Positions 27,401-38,900 of a stretch of 64,000 nt of DNA are shown here, one piece after another. Positions within the stretch are counted from its first letter, which is position 1. Each line of letters opens with the position of its first letter. The stretch covers positions 32,986,839 to 33,050,838 of the forward strand of contig CM060334.1 of NCBI GenBank assembly GCA_030674155.1. Reading direction: 5' to 3'. The notes below the pieces were generated by a model. It was given only the letters and a program-made list of their open reading frames with translations. It did not search any database and was not told the DNA's origin. Origin of the DNA: Stramonita haemastoma. Taxonomy: Eukaryota > Mollusca > Gastropoda > Neogastropoda > Muricidae. The position numbers were made by a program, and so were the translations under genes.

Positions 27401-30400
27401 AGGGAGAGGGGCTGGTCAACATCAAATCAATTTAAATTCTTTTCAAGGAGAGGGGCTGATCAACATCAAATCAATTTAAACTTCTCTTCAACGAGAAGGA
27501 GAGGGGCTGATCAACATCAAATCATTTTTAAACTTCTCTTCAACGAGAAGGGAGAGGGCTGGTCAACATCAAATCATGAGTCTAAATCCTCTTAGTGCTT
27601 TTTCACTGAAGCAGGAGCAAGCCCGCTGGAACTAAAACATCTGAAGCAAAGGATGCGAGAGAAACGTGCATAAATCTACAGTCACAACCAAAATATACTT
27701 TGAGAAAATGAAAAAGGCACAACCAGGATACTTGAGCCAGAAAAATACACAGGTTATCACAAACTGGGTCAAAGTAGCTACATATGACTTATACAGAGGG
27801 AGAAATATATTTCCCAGGTTGAGAAGAGACAAAGTGGACCTCTTTTAGGTGGTGAGCTTATTGCTTTCTAAACTGCGCCGCCTTTAGCGTCTGTGGGCAC
27901 TGACTGTGGCTGTAACCCTGCACAGCTTTAGAATGATAATCCCAGAGATCTACTCCAGCTAAAACTTTTACTGCCATTCCTGATTCATCAAATCTTTCCT
28001 TCAGATGTCTATGACAGTTTAACAATTTAAACCTGTATACTCAAACATCATTTCTTTCCTTAAAACGGAATTGATGAGAAAAAAAACTTCTATGGAATGC
28101 GCTCTGGATTTCCATACAGAAAACAATGACACCGACGTCTGTGTATTCTCAGGCATTTTCTCCAAGCCTCTATACACTAAAAAAAAAGAGTGAGAAATCT
28201 GACAACCAAACGATTATGCAACGTTAACGTTCTGTACACAAATAAAAATACATTCCCTACCATGCATTCCCTCACAGATTTTACATACATTTTTGAGAGA
28301 GAGAGAGAGAGGAAAAAAAACTGTAGAACATTCAAAAATCTTTTTCAGGACCATTTTGTAAAAATTCACAAAGTATCACACCGTAAGATCAAACCAATTG
28401 CATTTTGACACTGGTGTCAGAAGTCAGATGGCTGAGTTGACCTTTGATGCATTTGCCCAGTGCCTGTTTAAAAACTTAATAGGCACGCTGTGAACACAAA
28501 GAACACATATCACACACAGGGTTGATAGAAATAAGCAAACTTGTCACTAAGTAGACCAGTATAGAGACATTTAACTGTAAAATTACCTACATGTATAGTC
28601 AATCCTTGCACTGAATTTCAATCCACAGTTACAGCAGAAGCCAAACATACAATTAAGTAGATGAAGTAAGTAGACATTGTGACCGCATTGTCCATCCCCT
28701 TTAAGACAGCACTGACCAGGAAGGATCCTGACAACAATTGTGGGCACACAGACCACAAGTTTTGATGCATGTTCACAGACAGAAAATCAGGTATAAACCA
28801 CACAACCTCTTGAATTACACAAGAACTCATCACAACAGGCCTTTGTTAAAAAAAACCCATAAAAACACAAAAATTAACCCAAAATAAGACCCAAACAACT
28901 ATGACTTCTTTTTTATGTTGCAAAGATTATAAAAACCGATTCATAAAGAAAACTTTCCCCATTTCAAAAACAGAAAAACCATATTACTTTCAGCAAATGT
29001 TTGCACATACACAGTATTACATGCCAAAAATGTTTTGTACAAAGTAGATTCTTCACAAATGGCTTGAGTAAAAGACATTTCACAACCTTGTCATCAATAT
29101 CATACAGGAGACAGTTCTTTCTGTCCCAATGGAAAACGCCTGCTATTTCACACTTTAACCTTGGCAGATCAGCAATAAAAGACACAAATCCCTCATAAAT
29201 AGATGAATGAATCTCAAAACGATAATTGTGCTGGAGCTCAATCCCAACTTGCTTACAGTACAACTGAAGTTTGATGATATTTTGGCCATTTCTTGGTTTG
29301 AATGATAACATGGCGCCAACTCCTCACATTTGGTAGAACCACAGATACAAAATAAAACACCCTCATTCACACCCCACAGCTTCTTTCTTTTGATCTTACC
29401 TTCCTTCTTCTCATTGGACAAAAAAGAAAAACAATGCAACCCCCCTACCTCTTTATAAATAAAAAGACAGTCTTCAGCAAACTCTTTCTTCAGTTCTCGA
29501 TTTTCTGAACACTGATCAGTGTAATCACCGTTCAATGTGAGGAATGCAAACAAACCTGTACTTGTTCTGAAAGCAGTTTTCAGAAACAACAAGGAGTCTC
29601 TGCTGAGGAAAAAGACCCACTACTTGGTAGTCTTTTTTTTTCTAATCGAGTCAAACCATTTCTCTAAGTACAGGACACAAAGAAAAGTAAGTAGAAAAAA
29701 TAACCAGCATCAGATCTAACTCACTACATTATAACAGCAACACTATGAGAACATCAATACCTTTAGGCCATACACATGTTTTCCAAGCCCTCTGTAGTAC
29801 AATGGAGGCAGGGCAGAGAAGGGGATATGAAGAATGGACAAAGATGAAGAAGAAAAAAAAGTTTGATGTACCTGCCAAAACATGAATCATCCCCATTTCT
29901 GTATATATACGCCAACACAGCTCAAAACTGCTGGCATCTTTGGTGCATGCAATGTGCTCAAACAGGGTAGCGACATTCAGATGTTCAGCAGCAATCTTAC
30001 TTCCTGCAGTAACAGTTGGACTTTTCTTTTTCAATCACAATACTTGGCATGAGGTATTGATTCGGAATCTCACCCGTCATGTAGAGAAGATACTTTGTCA
30101 TTTTGATAATCAACATCTTTGGTCCATTCATTTTGGAACAAACTTTTAATATAAAGCAGTGAACAAACACGCTTTTTTTTGTTTTTTAAGATACTGATTT
30201 GTATGAGTACCATGAAGCAACAAAGTGATACTGTTACGCAAGCAGAGCAACTAAAAAATGAAAATAAAAAGTAAAGAAAGAAAAGAAAAAAGAAATACAT
30301 CCCATATGAGATACTCAAACAATCCATAAATGAACTTTCTACATTTACACTATAACTAAAAAAAAAAGAAATTTTTTTTTAAATTGAAAAAGGTTTCTGA

Positions 30401-31926
30401 TTATTTGATGTTGTTCGTTTGTCTCTATGGTTATTGTACACATTACTACACAACAATGTTAACTGAAGACTTATTTTCCAGTTCTTCCAAATGTGCATAT
30501 ATATTGAAATGCCCGCAACAGTGGCAGCTGTGAATTTCATTACATTACATTCATTGGTATGCACTGCCTTCTCTATTGCACTTGTGGAAAAAGGCAACAC
30601 AAAAAAATGCAACAGTGCCCATCTGATTTTCACTTGAAATGAGGAATCATTTGACGGAAAAGAGCCCACTACTATCTAGCGTCACTGCAATGATTGTCAA
30701 CACCCATCAAAATTTTGGCTTTACATCTGTTGTCTAGCTAAAGTGCCATTTCACATTTTGGCTTTACTTTTTCATAGCCAACACATCTCTTATGTTGTGC
30801 AGTCTACTGGAACTGAAAGACTGCATTCTATGCTAAACCTGTGCTCTAGTATTTTTGCAATTCAAGTAACTGTTTTACACATTTTTTCTACTGTATTTCT
30901 ATGAAAAAAACAAAAACCCTCCAGTATTTCTATATGAATTAAAAAATGAAGCTAGGGCTATAGAAATAAAAGCAGGCCAAACACTCATATAAGTGTAACA
31001 TATCTGACGCAAACAAAATTTAAAAAAAACACAAAAAAACCCCAACCCCAAAACACAGACACAAGTTGCATAGAATTGCCTTTGTTTTCTCCGTTACGCC
31101 TCTGGCTACAAACCACAGAAAAAGCTGATGATACATGATAACATGGCGCTTTGATTCTCAGTTTTTGGAGCCAAGTTGTCAACGTCTTGCTGTGCTGCTT
31201 CGTAGCGTGGCTCTTAATTAATATAAGTGGTATCGCACAGACCTTCCATCCCCTGTGGTAGGTGGGCATCAGTCAGTCTTAGGTCCCTACAACCTTACAC
31301 GATCACATCAATACTCCGCTGTTGACTGGGAATGTTCCACAAGGGTCTGAGGTATTATGGGTCAGCTTTTGATCAGCAGTAGCTTCCAGTGTCTACAAAA
31401 TCCAAGAAATCCCAGCTCAACATCATCAAGTCATGAGCAAAAGTGATGTTGAGGTGTTATTATGACACAACCAGGTAACCATTCACTGCCTTGCTGCACG
31501 CACATCCCTGTAGTCTGCCTCATGCTGAATGTCGTCCTCATGGCCAGAACGTGACCGGGAGCCGACAGCATCCACACGGCCAGTCCAACACTCTCAGCAC
31601 TGGCTGTCTGCTGGCAGCCACAGTCTCCAGTCATGCGATACAACCCCCAAGGAGCGTTCTCACAGCAGCACACTTCTGTACACGTCACACACAATCGTGT
31701 AAAACAGGCACAATGTTCTTTAGCAGTACTTATTCATCCATACAGTGGTTTATAAAAACAGTGGACCGAAGGCCACCACTATGCTGGGACAGTTCCCAGG
31801 TCATGCCACATTAGGGACATGAGGTGTCTTCAGGCCACGGTCAGGGCAAGGCAGGACATGGCAGACCCGAGGTGAGCAGCAACCACAAGCAGTGTGTAGA
31901 GTGATCAGGGCACAGGCACAGGGGTA
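24481..31926 (-). other. Probable long 3' UTR of the minus-strand coiled-coil gene (inferred)
   Basis: About 7.4 kb downstream of the stop with no coding signal and no copy of the SINE families abundant elsewhere. A minus AATAAA (plus TTTATT, 24646-24651) lies close to the mariner relic and is one candidate end; others exist inside. Contains the minisatellite at 27245-27580. No antisense gene recognised. Confidence 0.35.
27245..27580. repeat. Minisatellite, about 7 units of 45-58 bp
   Basis: Repeated GAGAGGGGCTGATCAACATC-AAATCAATTTTTAAAC-TTCTCTTCAA with length variation in the TTTTTAAA and GAGAAGG parts. Confidence 0.93.
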
Positions 31927-32001
31927 TCAGCAAAACTGCTCCATGCTCCTCATCTCTATGATGCTGTGGAGTGCCTCCTTCACTTCTGGATCCATATGAC
32001 C
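31927..32001 (-). CDS. Coiled-coil gene last exon, stop TGA
   Basis: Reads GHMDPEVKEALHSIIEMRSM then EQFC and stop; acceptor GTTGTGCAG. Completes the family signature and fixes the C-terminus. Confidence 0.85.
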   Translation of the reverse strand, partial: GHMDPEVKEALHSIIEMRSMEQFC

Positions 32002-32959
32002 CTGCACAACACGCACACACACATCGTTTTTACCTCACCTACAAAACTGGCCTAAACTGATTAGACTTACGAGCTCTAGCCAATGAACAAAAAACCAAAA
32101 ATCTTTGGACTATAAAAAGGTGCATTTAAAGAGATTGATCAATCTTTTTACAGATTGTTTGCATTTTGTTTTGTGCAGACTTTGGAAAACATAAAGCAGG
32201 CTAAACATTGATCACACCCTTGTCAAGTTAAGTCACTTTTTTCATGACTTCTTTGTCTATTACAAAGGGTTGCATGATTTTTTAAATCATAAAAAAACCA
32301 ACTCATTTACAATCACTTCACCCAAAACAAACATAAAAGCAAGACAAATATGACAGAAAACACCTAATGCTGCTCCCCCCCAAGTTTCTTCCCTTCTGGT
32401 CTCTCTCTCTCTCTGGGAAAATGACTTCCAAAAAGAAAATCGCAAACCCACCTCACCCGACAAAACCACAACCAAAAGTGTTTCACACACCCATGCACAC
32501 AGACAGACAATGCATGCACAAACACACAGACACAGACATACTGTTTTACCTGCACAGCACTAAGTAGGTGAGTCCGGTAGGTGTTGATGGTGTCTATGTG
32601 AAGTTGCTGTAGATCCTGTTCAACACACACACAATTTCATTTTTATCCATATTAGAATTTGTGCAATCATCTATGAACATTTCAATGCACTTGCAAAGAA
32701 TAAAGGCAGCTTCTCAAAGTTCACTCACATTGGTATATCAATCAAACAGAATGACAGAATGGAAGTAAAGGAAAAAGGCTATAGACATTTTTTTTACAAA
32801 CCTTTCCAACATGCAATGATTCCTGAAGTTGGAATGCGGCTACTTTAATGGTGGGTTAAAATGGACACATATGCAAAATCTCACCACTGATGAACCTTGA
32901 AACTCTAGCTGAGGTATGAAGGGAAAAAAGCAACATAAAGTGAAAAGCATATCTCCTTT

Positions 32960-32994
<35 letters not shown>

Positions 32995-35900
32995 AGGTTC
33001 GCGCTAGGATTTTTTAAAACCAGTACTGCGAGTTGCCATTTCAGAGATATCTCGACCAACTCCCCCAATATCGGTCCCCAGAAAATAAAATCCGGTACAT
33101 ACTGTGAACAAAACGAAACTATTCAGTGAGGGGGTGGGGGAGGGTTGTTCGGCAGCAACACTAAATCTAAATTGAACGCAAATCTCTCAGAGACTTTGAA
33201 TGCCGTGCTGCTGCCACTCGCTTCTTGGGCACGAAGCCACGCAGGAAATAGGATTTTTTTCTAGCGCCTGTGTCACTGTCTGTGTCTGTCTGTTGTTTCG
33301 CATGCATCATTCATGTGACTTGTATTCTTCTTTCTTGTTTCTATGCTTAGCGCTCATCTAGATCTTTCATTCAATTTAGATTTAGTTTTCGACTCCTCTC
33401 TCAATGCAATGCGCAAATTCATAGTTATAGACCCTCCGCTTTTCGCTTTTGTAAGAGCAGGCCATCGTGTGCCAGTGGGAACAGATAACATTTACAAAAC
33501 TGCATACACACGGGGACAGGATGTAAAAAAGCACAGGAGTGCTTATTCCATTATCCTCAATATAAAAGATTAAAAGAATAAAGAATAAATCAATCTAGGC
33601 CCCATTTACTCATTGTGAATGGAAGTCACTGTCATGCCGAGAAGAGCGCGAAGCTCTATTCTTTCACAGTAAAGCTTGCTGTTCTGCGTGCTAGGCTAAT
33701 GAGGCTGGCGCCAAAGATGTTCATGGGAAGGGGTGGGAAGGGGTAGGTGCTAAGCACAGTACAGGCGCGCGACAGACTGTCAGAAAATGTCACTTCAGAC
33801 TTTAAAAAAAAATCTAATCGGTCACAGGCAAACAGAATCGGTACGCGGTACCGGCTGCTTCAAAAATTTTCGGTATTCCCTGTTTACAATCGGTAAAATA
33901 CCGACAATTACTGGTTATCACGAACCCTGCCCCCCCCTCCCCCCCCCCCCCCCCCAAAAAAAATAAAACCCCAACCTCCAGTGATCTTGGACATACCACC
34001 AGAAAGACTCGTTTGATACTGTGTCTTTGTTAACATAGTATTGAATTATGTTCCAGATATTCTATGAATGGGACATGCTCTACATGCGCGCGCGTGTGTG
34101 TTTTCGAGTTTGCTAGAATTATTTATTGTCAGCACAAAGACCAAACTAAGACTGTATCAGAGCTGCGTACTTTCCACCCTACTGTATGGCTCGGAATGCT
34201 GGAGGATGACAGAGAGTGACATTAACAAACTGTCTACATTCCACACGAAGAATCTCAGGAGAATACTGTGCATCTTCTGGCCTGAGACCATCTCCAACCA
34301 AGAACTCCTGGCCCGCTGCAACCAAGAAAATATAGATACCATCATTATGCAAAGACGATGGAGATGGATAGGACACATCAGCCGACGGGAACAAGGGAAC
34401 ATCGCCCGAACAGCCCTACACTGGACACCAGAAGGAAAATGCAGGCGAGGACGACCCAAGAACACCTGGTGTCGGACAATAGAAACAGAGCTGAAGACCC
34501 TCCAACACTCCTGGGGAACCATTCAGAAACTGGCCCAAGACAGGCAGGAGTGGAGAACCTTTGTTGCTGCCCTACATGCCAAGAAGGCATAAAAAGGCTT
34601 TGGATGGATGGATGGATTGGTTGCTTGTTTGTTGTGAGGGTCGAGTGCAAGCGCTTTGATTTGTTTTTACAAGATATAGCACTATATAAATTCCATGTAT
34701 TATTATTATTACTTGAATATCCAACTAAATAATCTGTTCTGCATGACAAACCCTATCCACAGTATATTAGAAACAAGATTTGCAACAATTTCTTCTTCAA
34801 AGAACAGACAGAAATTCATTTTAGTGTGTCATATGAGCAAAAATGAATTGCGCTGCTGTTAAGCACCTAACAAGTCAGGCCCAGTGCATCTGACTTGAGG
34901 ATGCTTTTACATCAAAGTGGCTGTTCTCCCAGACTGGTTGCTTTCACTGTGCTGCAGAGTCCACTCTACCCTGAAGGCCATCCTCCTCTGTCTTCACAGT
35001 TATTGGGAAAAAAGGGGGCTGGTTCATGGCCACCAGGGCCTAGCCACACAGTGGTGGGTCACAATACTGCTAAGTAAGGAGGCCAGGTCTCCTCCCTTGG
35101 AGAATTGTTTCATTTGAAGATTTTTTTTTTTTTTTAAATAAGGTACGATAATGGACCAAGAAGGCAGAAAACAGAAGAGGAGGTGACAGGAAGAAAACGA
35201 ACAAGGCAGAAACAAAGAGAGGGATAGAAAAAAGGGAATTTCTAGCAGAGAATTTTCATCAGGTGGGGATGTTATCTATACTGACAGGCCCCTGGCATCC
35301 CCACAGGGGTCAGTGATATCTGAAGTGGGCAAGTGAAGTCTTGTCTCTCTGATACTTATGGGCAACATAGTCCACATGAAAAGCAGCAGCTTCATTACTG
35401 ACCATAGCTACTTTGGTTTAAAATGGCGTAACCCAGGCATATTAGACAGAGAGTTTAGCCCATTATAGTCAGATGGACAAAACCCTTGAGGGAGATAAGA
35501 AATTTAAAATTAAGCAGGACGATTTTAAGCAGCAGCAGCACAGAAAACTGAGGTCCTCTAACTCACCAGGGAGAACAGCTCCCACTAACTAGTTACTTTA
35601 CAACTGGCTCATTCATTACATGCATCTAGATTCTCTTGCCAGACTTTTCCCAGATATAAAATTCTAGATTCAACATATACATACAAACGATGTTTATCCT
35701 TTTTTCGTCTTATTGAAAGAACACCAGTCTTGACAACACACACAAACCAACGACTACAAATGTCAAAGAACATTCTTTAGGTATGAAGCACAGAAACAGC
35801 ACCAGATCTAACTGTGACTTACGGCCAACTGTTGTTGTAGTTGGGCAATTTGCTCCTGGAGATGCTTCCCCTCCATCTGTCCATCGCCGTTATTGACGGA

Positions 35901-38900
35901 CCCCCCCTCCTCCCCCATCAGGCCGTTGAGAGACAAGGCCCCCGCTTTGCCGCTGTCTTTGAGGGAGGCCAGCCTGGCCTTCATGCTGTCCATTTCTTTC
36001 TGCAGTAGTGACTTTTCCTGCTGTAGCTGACCGATGGTCTGCACAAACTCCTCCTCCCCCTTCACATTGTTGTTCAGCGTCATCGTGGTGGTGGTGGGTG
36101 ATGCCGAGGCCTTCACTTCTCCGTTCACAGACAAGTGCTGCTGCTGCAGTTGCTGCAGCTCCTCCTTCAACTCCACTTTCTCCTGCTGCAGTCTGGCGAT
36201 GGTGGCCTCAGCCGCCGAGGAGGAGGAGGAGGCGTTGCTGGTGCCGCTGCTGATACCCTCTAGCAGCCGGCGGTTCTCCAGGGCCTCCTGTGAGCGGTCC
36301 AGCTGCCCCTTGACACTGTCCAGCTCCTCCTCCAGGTTGGCGTTCTCCTGGGACAGTTCTGACACCGTTTTCTCCAGCTGGGCAATGCTGGCCTTCCACA
36401 TGAGGGCCTCCTCTCCCCCCTCCTGGCCCCCTGCCCTGTCCTCTAACTGCACCTCCAGCTCCACCAGCTGTTCCTGGGTGTTGGCCAGCTCCTCCTCCAG
36501 CTCTGCATTCTCCTTGGACAGCTCCTGCACCTTCTTCTCCAGGTGAGAGGTGCTGACAGCAGCTCCCCCTCCCCCCCCTGCCTGGGCAAGCCGGGTCCTG
36601 GCTGTCTCCAGCTCCTCTTCCAGCACGGCGTTTTCCCGCGACAGTTCCTGGATGGTCAGCTCCAACTGGTCGCGCTCGGCGGTCAACAGGTCGCGCTCTT
36701 CTGTCAGCGCTGTCAGGTCAGGGCTGGGTTCTGAGGGGGACTGGAGGGGGCAGGGGGAGCCTCTCCTGCCTTGACGCTGCCTTCCAGGCGCTCCTTCTCT
36801 TTCAGCAGCTCGTTGAAGTCCAGCTCCAGTTGGGCATACTCCTGGGTCAGAGCTTCGTTCTGGGTCACCAGAGCCTGCACAGCAGGGACACAAGCCTTCT
36901 GTACTCACTGTTAGGCAGGTGGGATAGCCTAGTGGTTTAGAGCATCGAGCTCATGAACTGACAACCCAGGTTCCAGTCAGCACTGAGGTACCCCTTCCAG
37001 TGGATCATAAATCCCTTCCAACACCCCCCCCCCCACCCCCCCATAAAAAAAAAACCTCATCAAAAACAACCCCACGTTACCCCCCAGTCTTAAGGCACAA
37101 ATTCACACCCATATGCATTTATTCATCATCAGGGGAGAGGGAACTGAACAACTCAAACTATAACAAGAAAAATCACACACGTTTGCCAACAAGGCTTCCG
37201 ACTAAACTGTTAACTATCTCCAACATTAATCACATTATCAGCCAATATTTTGTCCATATGGCATTAATTAAAACTTTACAGTGTGCAAAGTCACCAAACA
37301 TAGACCCACACTGCGCTCCTTGTACTTTGAATGTCATTTCTGAAAATATGCAGCTTACAATTAAAACACACACACGAAAACAGCCTCCTCCCCCCCCCCC
37401 CCCCCCCCAAGCAAAAAAGCACTTTCAGAACTTACTATCATGTACTCCAAATTTACCTGTATGATGCTGAATCAATAACACAAGAATCACTAGCTTTGAG
37501 GGGGTTTTATGAGAGTTGCTATTCTTATTTCTATTTACTTTACAAATGTCACACATCCAAGAAAATAATGTATTTTGACCTTAAACCCCCCCCCACCCCC
37601 CAACTTATTTCTGACAACTGTCTACAACATCCTAATCCATTTTTTGCCCACAAATGTATACTTTCTAAAAACTCCTGTGAGTGAGGTTCTGACCTGAAAA
37701 CACAACCCTCATTTTTCCCACTAAAAAAAAAAATCCTCTTGACCAAAAATGCAATACAAAGTGATACTTGGCAGGCAAGATACTTGACAGAAACATCCAA
37801 TCCAATCCAATGATGTTGCTTAGAGCCCCGCCGACCGCACAGGCCATATCAGGGCGGTCACCTCATCACATTTTAAAACTCATTAAAGTAGTAGTAGGCA
37901 CTCATCAGTCTCGGAAGACTATGGAGTTGCGCTCTAGTCTTTAGAGCGCAAAGCCTGGGCAAGTATGTATGGAGGGCAAGCTGTTACCCATGCAGCAGAC
38001 CCCCCCTCTCCACGGCACTGGAATGATCCATTGGAAGGGCATTGACCGATACGAATGGTTCCAGTACCGTCGCAGGAGCCACCAGAACGTTGCCATATAC
38101 CTACAGCCCCGAGCCGCTCTGGGACTCCTACTCCCCGATTTTTCCTATGGGATGGTGTCTAAACACGACACCTGTGTGCATGCTGGTTTGTTATAATTTT
38201 GTCATCCGCTCCTACTGGCACACGATGGCCTACTCTTCCGAAAGGTGGAACGGGATTTTAACGTGTGCGCAAGATGTTCTGCATGCATTCGCACACATGG
38301 CCTCGGTTTTGAGTCTCATCCGAATGACTTTGACATTAACTCATTAAAACTGTGCAACTATATACAGATTAAAACGGGGTATAAAACCAACTTGACTGTC
38401 TTTGCTTGTATCGACACCCCGGTCAACCACAAGGGTCAGCCCAGGACGGCCACCACATCGTGGAAACACCCACATCAATCACACACAAAATGAGGTAAAA
38501 CCAAAACCAGATACCTTAAAAAACCTTGTCTGTCCTTAAGAGACCAACTATACCACTTTCACTCATATCAGACAGAAAAAGCAGAAACATCCAACATCTT
38601 AAAAAAAAAAAAAAGAAAAAAAAAGAGAGGGAGCAAAGCCAAGAGCGAGGTAGGCGGCCTTACTGACCTCTGCATCTTCCATCTCAGCCTGCAGGGTGTC
38701 CCTCTCTGCCTGCAGGGCGGTCATCCTCTCCTGCTGGCTCTGCACCTCCTCCATCAGGATGGCCTGGTCGTGGGTCAGCCTGCCCGCTGTCTCCTCCGCC
38801 TCCGTCAGCCTCCCCTGCAGCTTCTCCCGCTCTTCCAACAGCCGTGCCACCTCCCCCACCTGTACCCAATCCAATGATACAGGCCATATTGGGGCTGTCA

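Noticed and set aside
29155..29592. 145-codon minus-strand frame in the SINE-free zone
   Set aside because: Low-complexity, no recognisable domain, AT-rich codon use unlike the GC-rich exons on the same strand.
31491..31814. 107-codon plus-strand frame
   Set aside because: Opposite the probable 3' UTR, no homology or exon-type features seen.
36034..36546. 170-codon plus-strand Ser/Thr-rich frame
   Set aside because: Antisense of the coiled-coil exon; Ser-rich composition is the reverse of CAG/GAG codons.
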